Assembly: GCF_000497445.1 (NCBI RefSeq)
Contig: NZ_CM002285.1
Span: 7,178,778-7,198,483, forward strand
Source: Streptomyces roseochromogenus subsp. oscitans DS 12.976
Lineage (GTDB): Bacteria; Actinomycetota; Actinomycetes; Streptomycetales; Streptomycetaceae
DNA length: 19,706 bases
Reading direction: 5' to 3'
Shown: one piece after another, positions 6,868-14,536 of the stretch
Layout of the letters: each line of letters opens with the position of its first letter
Numbering within the stretch: position 1 is the first letter of the stretch
Translations under genes and position numbers: made by a program
Notes under the pieces: model-generated
Told to the model about the DNA's origin: nothing
The model's database searches: none
What the model saw: the letters and a program-made list of their open reading frames with translations, nothing else

Positions 6868-8952
6868 TCACAGGCTCAGCTCCGGGTGCAGCCGGTCCAG
6901 CGTCCACACCTGGCGGCGCCGGGCCGCGAGGGCGGTCAGGGCCAGCGCACCCGCGGTGAACGCGGCGAGCACGGCGCACGCCTGCCAGACCGGGCCGAGC
7001 CCGCCGCCGGTGATCAGCCGGCGCAGCGCCGCCACGACATAACTCATCGGCAGGAACGGGTGGATCGCGTTGAAGAAGCCCGGGCTGGTCTGCACGGGGT
7101 ACGTGCCGCCCGCCGAGGTCAGCTGGAGCATCAGCAGCGCGAGCACCAGGATCCGGCCCGCCGCGCCGAAGCGGGCGTTCAGCCACTGCACGATCGCCGC
7201 GAAACAGGCCGTGACCAGGCACAGGAAGCCGATCGTGCCGGCCGCGCGCAGCATCTGCAGACCGATCGCCCAGTGCAGTACGGCCATCAGGGCGCCCACC
7301 TGGAGCACGCCCACCGCGGCCACCGGCAGCCAGCCCGCGAGCGCGATCCGCCAGGCCGGCGAACCGGCCGCCAGGGCACGCCGGTTGAGCGGCGCGATCA
7401 GCATGTAGGCGACCATCGCGCCCACCCACAGGGACAGCGGGATGAAGTACGGGGCGAAGCCGGTGCCGTAGTTCGGGGCCTTGTGCAGGTCGTGGGAGGC
7501 CAGCTGGACCGGGTCGGCCATCACGCCGGTGCGCTGGTCGCGGTCCTTCTTGTCGTAGTCCGGGATCTTCCCGGCGCCGTCGTGCAGTCCGCCGGCGAGC
7601 TTCCCGGAGCCGTCGGACAGCTTGTACAGGCCGCCGTTCAGGGTCTCGGCGCCCGACGCGGCCGTGCCGATGCCCTCGTCCAGCGCGGTGGCGCCGGTCT
7701 GGGCGGTGCCGAGCCCGGCGTGCAGTTTCTTGGCACCGGCGGCGACCTTCTGGGCGCCGGTGTTCAGCTTGTTGATCTGCTTGACCGCGTCGTCGACGTC
7801 CTCGTACAGGTGCGGTGCGCGCTCTTGGAGGGCCGCGGCCTGCTTCTGGAGGGCGCCGAGGTTGTCCCGCATCGTCTTCAGGTCGCCGTCCTGGTCGGCG
7901 ATCAGCGTGTTGAGGTCGTCGGCCACGCCGGCCACCTCGGCGGCGGCCGTCCTGGCCCGCTTGAAGTCGGGGCAGTTCGGGTCGGGGATCGTGGCGGTCT
8001 CGCAGCGTGCCTTGTAGAACTCGTCCATGAAGGCGGCGTTCACATGAGCGAGCTTCGCGGCGTCCGGGGCGCGCTTCACCAGGACGTCGAGGTTGTCCTC
8101 GACGGTCTTGGCCGAGTCGCCGACCAGCCGGGCGGTGTCCCCGATGGTCTTCTCGTTGTCCTTCAGGAAGGGTCCGGCCTTGTCGTAGACGCCGTTGACC
8201 TTGTCGGCGAGCGCCTGGGTACCGTCGGCCACCTGCCGGGAACCGGCCTGGAGGTCACCGGCGCCCGAGTTCAGCTTCTTCATGCCCTTGGCCAGCTCGC
8301 CGCTGCCGCTCCGGGCGTCCTTCAGACCATCGGCGAGGTCCTTCGAGCCCTTCTCCGCCTTTCCGATACCGGTGTTCAGCCTGTCGGCGCCCTCGGCGGC
8401 CGTGACGGTCTTGTCGTGGATGCCGGAGAACGAGACGAAGATCTTGTCGAGGAAGGTGCGGGAGGCCTTGGTGGAGGCGGCCGAGCGGACCTCATTGAAG
8501 ACCGTGCGGGAGATCTGTCCGACGATGTAGTTGTTCGCGTCGTTGGTGCGCACCTGGAGGGCGCCGGTCTCCGGGGTGTCGCCGGAGCTGGAGGCGATCC
8601 GCCGGCTGAAGTCGGCCGGCATGGTCAGCGACAGGTAGTAGGTGCCGTCCTCGACGCCCTTGCGGGCCTCCTCGTCGCTCACCTCGTGCCATGCGAAGGT
8701 CCGGCTGTCGCGCAGCCCGTCCACGATGTCGTCACCGGCGGTGATCTTCTTACCGGCCGCCGTGGCGCCCTTGTCGTCGTTCACCAGGGCCACCGGGATG
8801 CGGTCCAGCCGGCCGTACGGGTCCCAGAACGACCACAGGTACAGGGCGCCGTAGAGCAGCGGCAGCACGAGCAGCGCGACCAGGGCGGCGCGCGGCAGCT
8901 TCCCGCGCCCGAAGCGCCTCAGTTCGAGCGCGGCCAGCCTAGGCGAGCGCAT
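6868..8952 (-). CDS. YhgE/Pip family membrane protein
   Basis: The protein has 694 aa. One transmembrane helix lies near the N terminus (ALVALLVLPLLYGALYLWSF, about residues 24-43). A large extracytoplasmic part follows, with Leu-x-x-Gly heptad repeats such as LADGLKDARSGSGELAKGMK and ALDEGIGTAASGAETLNGGL. The C terminus carries about five helices of ABC-2 type. This is the architecture of the YhgE/Pip (phage infection protein) family, related to YueB, the SPP1 phage receptor, and to EsaA of type VII secretion. The start overlaps the ATPase stop codon by 14 nt (8939-8952), implying translational coupling. Export of a small molecule or lipid together with the adjacent ATPase is an inference. 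The family call is firm. Confidence 0.9.
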   Translation of the reverse strand: MRSPRLAALELRRFGRGKLPRAALVALLVLPLLYGALYLWSFWDPYGRLDRIPVALVNDDKGATAAGKKITAGDDIVDGLRDSRTFAWHEVSDEEARKGVEDGTYYLSLTMPADFSRRIASSSGDTPETGALQVRTNDANNYIVGQISRTVFNEVRSAASTKASRTFLDKIFVSFSGIHDKTVTAAEGADRLNTGIGKAEKGSKDLADGLKDARSGSGELAKGMKKLNSGAGDLQAGSRQVADGTQALADKVNGVYDKAGPFLKDNEKTIGDTARLVGDSAKTVEDNLDVLVKRAPDAAKLAHVNAAFMDEFYKARCETATIPDPNCPDFKRARTAAAEVAGVADDLNTLIADQDGDLKTMRDNLGALQKQAAALQERAPHLYEDVDDAVKQINKLNTGAQKVAAGAKKLHAGLGTAQTGATALDEGIGTAASGAETLNGGLYKLSDGSGKLAGGLHDGAGKIPDYDKKDRDQRTGVMADPVQLASHDLHKAPNYGTGFAPYFIPLSLWVGAMVAYMLIAPLNRRALAAGSPAWRIALAGWLPVAAVGVLQVGALMAVLHWAIGLQMLRAAGTIGFLCLVTACFAAIVQWLNARFGAAGRILVLALLMLQLTSAGGTYPVQTSPGFFNAIHPFLPMSYVVAALRRLITGGGLGPVWQACAVLAAFTAGALALTALAARRRQVWTLDRLHPELSL

Positions 8953-9739
8953 CGACGTCCTCCTTCGGGTCGCTGTTCTCGCTGGTCTCGCTGGTCTCGT
9001 GGGCTTCGCGGGTTTCGCGGGTTTCGTGGGCTTCGTGGGTGGAGACGATCACGCAGCCGTCGGGAGCCGTACGGCAGACCACCGCCACCGTCGTCCCCGC
9101 GCGCGTGAGGGAGCGCAGCAGGTCCCACACCTCGGCGCGTTCGGCGTCGGAGAGCTTGAGGTCGATGTCGTCGACGCCCAGCAGTCCGGGCCGGCAGAGC
9201 AGGGCCAGGGCGATGGACAGGCGCAGTTCCTGTGGCCGTTGCAGATCGCGTACGGCCGTCCGGGAGCCCTTGGGCAGCGTTTCGAGGTCGAGTCCGGCCG
9301 CGGCCAGGGCCGCGTCGACGCGCAGCCGCGCCTCGTGCAGGCGCTGGGCGCGAGGGCGCAGCAGGTCGCGCAGGGAGTCGCCGAAGCGGCTCTGCAGCAG
9401 GGCGCGTTCGCGCAGGTGCTCGCCGACGGTGAGGGCCGGCTCCAGATCGGTCACCCCGGGCACGTTGGCCACCGCGCTGACGCGGCGCAGCCGAGCCATG
9501 TGCCGCGGGAGCCGGAATCCGCCGACGGCGGCCGCTCCCTCGGTGGGCTTCATCCGTCCCGTGAGCGCGAGCAGCAGACAGGTGCGGCCGGAGCCGGACG
9601 GTCCCTCGATCGCGATGAGTGAGCCGGGCTCCGCGTCGAGGGTGATGCCCCGGAAGGCCCACCCCCGCGGCCCCTTGAGCCCGAGGCCCTCGGCCTTGAC
9701 GTCCACGCCGTCCACAAGCCCCCTGCCGTTGTCGCACAT
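8939..9739 (-). CDS. ABC-type ATP-binding protein with degenerate motifs
   Basis: The protein has 266 aa and an ABC nucleotide-binding fold. The Walker A is GPSGSGRT (46-53), with Arg52 replacing the usual Lys. The signature region reads LQRPQEL (166-172) rather than LSGGQ. The Walker B is LLGVDD (186-191), with Asp in place of the catalytic Glu. The usual switch His region reads VVCRTAP. Hydrolysis may be weak or absent; nucleotide binding alone could still gate its partner. The last ~35 residues are a polar HET/RET-rich tail encoded by a 9-bp tandem repeat. It is the first gene of a unit with YhgE/Pip and TetR, overlapping YhgE by 14 nt. The ATG at 9739 directly abuts a TetR-type palindrome. 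The fold is firm; the mechanism is uncertain. Confidence 0.85.
   Translation of the reverse strand: MCDNGRGLVDGVDVKAEGLGLKGPRGWAFRGITLDAEPGSLIAIEGPSGSGRTCLLLALTGRMKPTEGAAAVGGFRLPRHMARLRRVSAVANVPGVTDLEPALTVGEHLRERALLQSRFGDSLRDLLRPRAQRLHEARLRVDAALAAAGLDLETLPKGSRTAVRDLQRPQELRLSIALALLCRPGLLGVDDIDLKLSDAERAEVWDLLRSLTRAGTTVAVVCRTAPDGCVIVSTHEAHETRETREAHETSETSENSDPKEDVDALA
8973..9044. repeat. 9-bp tandem repeat coding the ATPase tail
   Basis: Seven clear units and a degenerate eighth follow one another at 9-bp intervals. Examples are CTGGTCTCG (8982-8990, 8991-8999), TGGGCTTCG (9000-9008, 9027-9035) and CGGGTTTCG (9009-9017, 9018-9026). On the minus strand they encode three-residue units of the H/R/S-E-T type. 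The unit length preserves frame, so copy number can change without breaking the gene. Confidence 0.8.
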
Positions 9740-9766
9740 TTTTGAACTGACTGGTCAGTGCAAAAA
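9739..9766. promoter_or_regulatory. TetR-type operator of the ABC-YhgE-TetR unit
   Basis: This is a 28-bp palindrome. TTTTTG (9739-9744) and ACTGAC (9746-9751) face GTCAGT (9754-9759) and CAAAAA (9761-9766), with a 2-bp centre and only one mismatched arm position. TGACTGGTCA-like cores are typical of TetR family operators. It touches the ATPase start codon and covers the region expected to hold the transcription start, so binding would block transcription. The TetR encoded at the end of the unit is the likely ligand. Confidence 0.7.
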
Positions 9767-9792
9767 TACGCCCGAACCTTCGATCGAAGCAA
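9763..9792 (-). promoter_or_regulatory. Promoter of the ABC-YhgE-TetR unit
   Basis: On the minus strand, TTGCTT (9792-9787) and TATTTT (9768-9763) are separated by 18 nt. The -10 overlaps the distal arm of the TetR palindrome, which fits repression. Transcription would start near 9756, about 17 nt before the ATG. Confidence 0.5.
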
Positions 9793-9870
9793 AGCCCCAG
9801 GTCAGAACGGATTGTCAGTGCCATACTGCACGATGGGCACATACGGCATCCGTGCCGTCACCCAGACGAC

Positions 9871-9876
9871 AGGAGG
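9871..9876 (+). promoter_or_regulatory. Strong ribosome binding site of the HEPN gene
   Basis: AGGAGG lies 6 nt before the ATG at 9883. It is the strongest Shine-Dalgarno match in the left half of the window. Confidence 0.75.
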
Positions 9877-9882
9877 TTCGTC

Positions 9883-10455
9883 ATGGCCAACCCATCCGCA
9901 GCCGCCGCCCGCCGGCGCCGCGCCACCGGCCCTGCCCCCTCACTGACCGGCCCCGCGAGCGATGTGCACCCCGTGCTCCGCCGGGCCACGGCCCCGCCCG
10001 CCGCCCTCGACCTGCTCGCCCAGGCCCGCGCCGGACTGGACGAGGCCACCGTCCTGGACACGTCGAACGAACGCTATGCGACGGCCCACCTCGCCGCGCT
10101 GCGCACCGCCGCCGCCGTGCTCGCCGCCCTGGGCCGCCCCGAGACCTCCCCGCGCCGCCGCGCCCGGATCCGCAGCGCCTGGGAAGTGCTGCCCGAGATC
10201 GCCCCCGAACTGACCGAGTGGAGCGCCCTGTTCGCCTCCGGCGCCGCCCGCCGTGCACGTGCCGAGGCCGGTATCCAGGGCGCGGCGAGCCGGCGGGACG
10301 CCGACGACCTGATACGGGACGTGGCGATGTTCCTGCGCATCGTCGAGCGGATGCTCGTCCTCCAGCCCGTCCTGCCCCAGCCCCGCAGGGACGCGGGGGA
10401 GAGCGGGGAGGTGACCGGACCGAGAGCGCGCGGCGACCTTCCGGACGCGGGCTGA
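9883..10455 (+). CDS. SAV_6107-family HEPN domain-containing protein
   Basis: The protein has 190 aa. It has a basic Ala/Arg-rich N terminus (AAAARRRR) and then a helical HEPN domain at about residues 28-165. The motif RYATAH places Arg64 and His69 in the R-x4-H arrangement that forms the active site of HEPN ribonucleases. The sequence around it (ATVLDTSNERYATAHLAALR) and the later ALFASGAARRARAEAG resemble the SAV_6107 HEPN family as I remember it. The C-terminal 20-25 residues look disordered. The gene is divergent from the ABC-YhgE-TetR unit and upstream of a methyltransferase gene with a separate promoter. I see no MNT nucleotidyltransferase or other known antitoxin next to it. Ribonuclease activity is inferred from the motif only. 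Confidence 0.8.
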   Translation: MANPSAAAARRRRATGPAPSLTGPASDVHPVLRRATAPPAALDLLAQARAGLDEATVLDTSNERYATAHLAALRTAAAVLAALGRPETSPRRRARIRSAWEVLPEIAPELTEWSALFASGAARRARAEAGIQGAASRRDADDLIRDVAMFLRIVERMLVLQPVLPQPRRDAGESGEVTGPRARGDLPDAG

Positions 10456-10504
10456 CCACCGGGAAGTCCGCCGGACGAGACGCACGCGGGCCATCCGGCC
10501 GCGG

Positions 10505-10534
10505 TGACCGGCAGGGCGCCGGAGGCAATAGGCT
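10505..10534 (+). promoter_or_regulatory. Possible methyltransferase promoter
   Basis: TAGGCT (10529-10534) is a fair -10 element. A weak -35, TGACCG (10505-10510), lies 18 nt upstream. Transcription would begin near 10541, downstream of the GTG at 10504, which argues against that longer start. Confidence 0.4.
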
Positions 10535-10578
10535 GGAGTCGACTGAAGCCTTTCAGCTCTGCCGAGGAGTCAACTGCC

Positions 10579-11406
10579 GTGTCGGACCCGATGCGCCCAC
10601 CCGTCTCCCACCACGACCCTCAGTGGGCGTCGCCGCGCTCCGACACCCCTGGATCCCGCGCCTCCCTGCGTACCGCCGTGGTCTGGGAGGTCCTCCAGGA
10701 CGCTCTCGACCGCCGGGTCAAGGCCACGGGACGGGACTCACTCGACGTCCTCGACGCCGGAGGCGGCAGCGGCAAGTTCGCCGTGCCCCTCGCCCGGCTC
10801 GGCCACCGCGTCACCGTGGTCGACCCCAGCCCGAACGCGCTGTTCGCGCTGGAGCGCCGGACCGCCGAGGCCGGTGTCGCCGACCGGGTCCGGGGCGTCC
10901 AGGGCGACGCGCACGGCCTGTTCGACGTGGTCGAGCGCGGGGGCTACGACGCCGTACTGTGCCACGGCGTCCTGGAGTACGTGGACGACCCGGCCGAGGG
11001 CGTCCGCAACGCCGTCGCCGCGCTGCGCTCCGAGGGCGTCCTCAGCCTGCTCGCCGCCGGCCTCGGCGGGGCGGTCCTCGCCCGCGCCCTCGCCGGTCAC
11101 TTCACGGAGGCCCGGCAGGCGCTGCAGGACCCCGAGGGCCGCTGGGGCGCCGGCGACCCGATGCCGCGCCGGTTCACCGCCGAACAGCTCACCGCGCTGG
11201 TCGAGGGCGCGGGCCTCAGGGTCGGCGCCGTGCACGGCGTGCGGGTCTTCGCCGACCTCGTGCCCGGCGTCCTCGTGGACACCGAGCCCGGCGCTCTCGA
11301 CGCGCTCCTGAAGCTGGAGGTGGCCGCGGCCGAGCTGCCCGCCTTCCACTCCGTCGCCACCCAGCTGCATGTGCTCGGTGAGACCCGGGGTGCCGCCGAG
11401 GCCTGA
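10579..11406 (+). CDS. Class I SAM-dependent methyltransferase
   Basis: The protein has 275 aa. The SAM-binding motif I is clear (VLDAGGGSGKFAVPLARLGH), followed by the acidic end of strand 2 (VTVVDPSP), an acidic segment around VQGDAHGL, and a post-motif region (YDAVLCHGVLEYVDDP). This is a seven-stranded Rossmann-like methyltransferase of the Methyltransf_11 or _25 type. The substrate cannot be told from the sequence. GTG at 10579 is preferred over the in-frame GTG at 10504 because GAGGAG lies 9 nt upstream and the likely transcription start falls between the two. It follows the HEPN gene by 123 nt on the same strand. Catalytic class is firm; function is unknown. Confidence 0.9.
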   Translation: MSDPMRPPVSHHDPQWASPRSDTPGSRASLRTAVVWEVLQDALDRRVKATGRDSLDVLDAGGGSGKFAVPLARLGHRVTVVDPSPNALFALERRTAEAGVADRVRGVQGDAHGLFDVVERGGYDAVLCHGVLEYVDDPAEGVRNAVAALRSEGVLSLLAAGLGGAVLARALAGHFTEARQALQDPEGRWGAGDPMPRRFTAEQLTALVEGAGLRVGAVHGVRVFADLVPGVLVDTEPGALDALLKLEVAAAELPAFHSVATQLHVLGETRGAAEA

Positions 11407-11683
11407 GCGCACCACCGGGACCCGTCCCTGATCAGGGGCTTGGCAGCGGATGGAGTACGCCACAAGACCTCCGATCGAGGGGTTTGCGCCGTATGATCGA
11501 GGTACACCACCCGGCATGACGGGTCGGCCGCAGGGGAATGGAAGCCTCAGCGAGCCGGGACGCTCATGGCGGGTTCCGGTTGGCCAATTGGCGTAGAGGG
11601 GCGGGTTTCACGGGGGCGATTCCCTGCCTATCCTGAAGGGACCCCCCGGGTCGCCCCGGCGACTGCACGATGAGGAGGACTCC
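11407..11683 (+). promoter_or_regulatory. Upstream region of the DUF3040 gene
   Basis: This 277-bp stretch has no convincing gene. A perfect 12-bp palindrome, CCCTGATCAGGG (11426-11437), may help to end the methyltransferase transcript. GATCGAGG is repeated at 11473-11480 and 11495-11502, 22 bp apart, and the second copy overlaps TATGAT (11492-11497), a good -10 without a clear -35. Overlapping palindromes TTGGCCAA and CCAATTGG fill 11580-11591. The best promoter is TTTCAC (11606-11611), 17 nt, TATCCT (11629-11634), about 50 nt before the DUF3040 start. Confidence 0.45.
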
Positions 11684-12067
11684 GTGCCGCTCTCGGAGCA
11701 CGAGCAGCGCATGCTCGAGCAAATGGAGCGAGCGCTGTACGCCGAAGATCCCAAGTTCGCGTCAGCGCTTGAGGGAAGCGGACTGCGTACGTACACCCGG
11801 CGGCGGGTCTACCAGGCGGTCGCAGGTTTCCTCGTAGGTATCGCGCTCCTCATGGCCGGAATGGTCGCGCAGCTGATCTGGGTCAGCGTGGTGGGTTTCC
11901 TCGTCATGCTGGGCTGCGCCGTACTCGCCGTCACCGGCTGGCGCAAGGGCCCGAAGCCGGGTGAGCAGCCCGCGGGCGCCGTCCGCCGCCAGGCGCGGCC
12001 GAAACGCTCCATGATGGACCGGATCGAGGAGCGCTGGCAGCGACGCCGCGACGGACAGGGCCAGTAG
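11684..12067 (+). CDS. DUF3040 domain membrane protein
   Basis: The protein has 127 aa. The DUF3040 signature is at the N terminus: LSEHEQRMLEQMERALYAED, then PKFASAL. Two hydrophobic helices follow at about residues 45-85 (AVAGFLVGIALLMAGMVAQL; SVVGFLVMLGCAVLAVTGW). The C-terminal tail is basic and probably cytoplasmic. The family is widespread in actinobacteria and has no known biochemical role. GTG at 11684 is set by GAGGAGG (11672-11678), 5 nt upstream. From memory, the M. tuberculosis counterpart Rv2169c also lies close to the dcw cluster, so a link to growth or the envelope is possible but unproven. The gene converges on the transglutaminase gene across a strong terminator. Confidence 0.9.
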   Translation: MPLSEHEQRMLEQMERALYAEDPKFASALEGSGLRTYTRRRVYQAVAGFLVGIALLMAGMVAQLIWVSVVGFLVMLGCAVLAVTGWRKGPKPGEQPAGAVRRQARPKRSMMDRIEERWQRRRDGQGQ

Positions 12068-12096
12068 CCGTCCGGCGGTTTCCGCGGACGCCGACA

Positions 12097-12147
12097 GACA
12101 ACGTGTGAGGGGCGACCACCTCGGGTGGCCGCCCCTCACACGTTGTC
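12097..12147. terminator. Bidirectional terminator between convergent genes
   Basis: A 24-bp stem with one mismatch (12097-12120 with 12124-12147) has a 3-nt loop. It sits in the 84-bp gap between the DUF3040 gene and the transglutaminase gene. It is the longest near-perfect hairpin I found in the window and suits termination of both transcripts. Confidence 0.85.
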
Positions 12148-12151
12148 CGTC

Positions 12152-14536
12152 TCAGCCCTCCTGCTGCGACGGCCGGCGCAGGCTGGGTTTCGCCGCGGCC
12201 ACCCGGGCCCGCAGGGCCGTCCAGTGGGCCGACACCGCCCACAGCACCCGCACCGACGAGCGCGGCAGGAACAGTGCCCGCAGCCGGGTGCCGGTGCTCA
12301 CTGTGCTACGCAGCCCCTCGATCACCCGGCGTACGTCCTCCGCGGCGCCCACCGCCGGGCGTGGCCGGGGCGCGTACAGCACCTGCTCCACCGAGTCCGC
12401 CACCCGGTGCACCGCGGCACCGGTCGCCGGATCCAGCTCACCGAGTTCGACGATCCGGGCGGCAGCCCTGCGCGGCGTCAGCGACTCGTCCGGCGGGATG
12501 CCATGGTCCCAGGCGCTGTCCGTCAGCTCCTGCCAGGCCGCCAGGGTGTGCGCCACCGCGCCCTGCTCGGTCCGGGCATGCCCGCCCAGCCGCACCGACC
12601 GCACCCGCATCCGCCACAGCAGCGGCGACAGCGGAACCGCCGCCACCACCAGCGCGCCCAGGCCGATCAGCAGATACCACCACGGGCCCGTGCCCCCGCC
12701 GCCGCTGTGCGGCGCCGCCGCCGCGGACGCGGTGTCGCAGCCCTGCAGCTTGACCAGCTCGGGCGTGCAGCTCTCGCTCGGCGAAGCCGCCGTAGAGGGC
12801 GCCGTGGACGAGTGGTGCGACGGCAGGTCCTGGTCGGGCAGCGAGGTACCGGGCGTGTCCGACAGGGTGTACGACGGCGTGGTGCCACGGGTCGGGGTCG
12901 GCTCGAAGCGGGTCCAGCCCACGCCCGCGAAGTACAGCTCGGGCCAGGCGTGCGCGTCCTTCTGGTTCACCGTGACCGAACCGTCGGCCTGCGGGGTACC
13001 GGGCGCGAAGCCCACCGCGACCCGGGCCGGGATGCCGAGGGTGCGGGCCATCGCCGCCATCGCGAAGGAGAAGTGGACGCAGAATCCCTGCTTCTTCTTA
13101 AGGAAGTTGGCGATGGCGTCGGGACCACGGCCGACCTCCACCTGGGTGTCGTACTGGAAGCCGCCCGAGACGGCGAAGTACTCCTGGAGCTTGACGGCTT
13201 CCTCGTAGTGGTTCCGCGCACCCGCCGTGATCTGCCTGGCGGTCTGGGCCACCACCTTCGGCACCGAGGACGGCACCTTCGTGTACTCGCGCTTCAGGGC
13301 CGCCGGCGGCTCCGGTGCGCCGGCCAGCTGCCCGGCGGTCGGCTGCACGTCCAGGCTGGTCACCTGGTAGGTCGCACCACGGGTGGTCTGGCCGTGGTCG
13401 CCGACGAGGGTCATGCCGACCGGTTCGTAGCGCCAGCGGCCGCCGATCCTCACTCCGCTCGGCGGGTACGGCATCGGCAGCCAGTCCTGGGCGTACCAGC
13501 CCGCCGCCGAGACGGTGGTCGTCACCGTGCCGCGCTTGACGCCCGCGTCGAGGCCGATCGGCGTGGGGAACCTGTCCGGGACGCCGACGATGTGCCGCTG
13601 GGCCGGCTTCCAGGTGGTCCCGTCGAAGTCGTCCAGGGAGACGATCCGCAGATACAGGTCGGAGACGTCGTTCGTGCTGGTCTCCAGGGACAGTACCTGG
13701 CGGTCGTCGCCCGTGTTCAGGCTGTCGCGCAGCGACACCAGGGGGTTGACCGCGGAGATCGTCCCCCCGTCGCCGTTGCCCGCTCCCACGCCCGTGCCGG
13801 CGGCGCCCAGCAGGCCTCCCTGCATCGCGGGCAGGGCGAGCGGCACCACCAGGGCCGCGCCGAGCGCGACCGCGCCGATCCGGCGCCCGGTGCGCACCGG
13901 GGCCACCGCGCCGCCCTCCGGGGAGCCGGGGGAACGAGGAGAACCGCCGAAGACCCGGCCCCACTGCGCCAGCCGGTCCCGGCCCTCCGCGAGCAGCAGC
14001 ATCAGATAGCCGGCCGCCGCCACCAGGAACCACAGCCAGTCGGCCCCGCCGCCGGACAGCCCGGCGGCCACCGAGTACAGCGCGAGCAGCGGCAGCCCGG
14101 CCGGGGCCGCGCTGCGGAAGGTCACCGCGAGCGTGTCCACCAGCAGACCGATGAGCAGGACGCCGCCGATCAGCATCAGTTTGATGCCGTCGGTGAGCGG
14201 CGCGGGTATCGCGTACTCGCTGACGTCGTTGGAGCCTTGCTGAAGCAGGCCGGCGATGTGCCGGAAGGCGTCCGGGCCGGGGATCAGCCCGATGATCGCG
14301 TACTCCCGTGCGAAGACCAGGGTCAGCAGCACCAGGGTGGCCAGCGCCTGTGCCGCCACGGTCAGCGGCCGGCCCAGTGGCACCCGGCGGGCCGCCGCAC
14401 CCACCCCGGTCTGCACGGCCACCAGCGGGATCAGCTGCAGCAGCCAGGTCGGCTCGGCCACCAGGGGCAGCAGCGCGCAGGAGGCCATCAGCGTGGCCGC
14501 GGCCGCGCACAGCGCCAGTCGTGCCCGCCCGCTCAT
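12152..14536 (-). CDS. Membrane transglutaminase-like protease (DUF3488/TgpA type)
   Basis: The protein has 794 aa. The N terminus has about six transmembrane helices (for example LMLIGGVLLIGLLVDTLAV and WLWFLVAAAGYLMLLLAEG). An extracytoplasmic region follows, then a transglutaminase core, then another helix (WWYLLIGLGALVVAAVPLSP) and a cytoplasmic DUF4129-like tail. The putative catalytic residues are Cys486 (KQGFCVHFSFAMAAMARTLG), His529 (DAHAWPELY) and Glu545 (WTRFEPTP), where the classic triad has Asp. The ATG at 14536 shares an ATGA overlap with the DUF58 stop codon, which is why I chose it over longer starts up to 14596. It is the third gene of a MoxR-DUF58-transglutaminase operon. Such sets are common in bacteria and linked to envelope functions; the substrate is unknown. 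Confidence 0.9.
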   Translation of the reverse strand: MSGRARLALCAAAATLMASCALLPLVAEPTWLLQLIPLVAVQTGVGAAARRVPLGRPLTVAAQALATLVLLTLVFAREYAIIGLIPGPDAFRHIAGLLQQGSNDVSEYAIPAPLTDGIKLMLIGGVLLIGLLVDTLAVTFRSAAPAGLPLLALYSVAAGLSGGGADWLWFLVAAAGYLMLLLAEGRDRLAQWGRVFGGSPRSPGSPEGGAVAPVRTGRRIGAVALGAALVVPLALPAMQGGLLGAAGTGVGAGNGDGGTISAVNPLVSLRDSLNTGDDRQVLSLETSTNDVSDLYLRIVSLDDFDGTTWKPAQRHIVGVPDRFPTPIGLDAGVKRGTVTTTVSAAGWYAQDWLPMPYPPSGVRIGGRWRYEPVGMTLVGDHGQTTRGATYQVTSLDVQPTAGQLAGAPEPPAALKREYTKVPSSVPKVVAQTARQITAGARNHYEEAVKLQEYFAVSGGFQYDTQVEVGRGPDAIANFLKKKQGFCVHFSFAMAAMARTLGIPARVAVGFAPGTPQADGSVTVNQKDAHAWPELYFAGVGWTRFEPTPTRGTTPSYTLSDTPGTSLPDQDLPSHHSSTAPSTAASPSESCTPELVKLQGCDTASAAAAPHSGGGGTGPWWYLLIGLGALVVAAVPLSPLLWRMRVRSVRLGGHARTEQGAVAHTLAAWQELTDSAWDHGIPPDESLTPRRAAARIVELGELDPATGAAVHRVADSVEQVLYAPRPRPAVGAAEDVRRVIEGLRSTVSTGTRLRALFLPRSSVRVLWAVSAHWTALRARVAAAKPSLRRPSQQEG

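Noticed and set aside
10504..10578. Longer methyltransferase start at GTG 10504
   Set aside because: It lies upstream of the likely transcription start and lacks a Shine-Dalgarno, whereas GTG 10579 has GAGGAG.
11450..11596. 48-codon frame starting ATGGAGTACGCC
   Set aside because: It has no ribosome binding site, no recognisable features, and lies over promoter-like elements of the DUF3040 gene.
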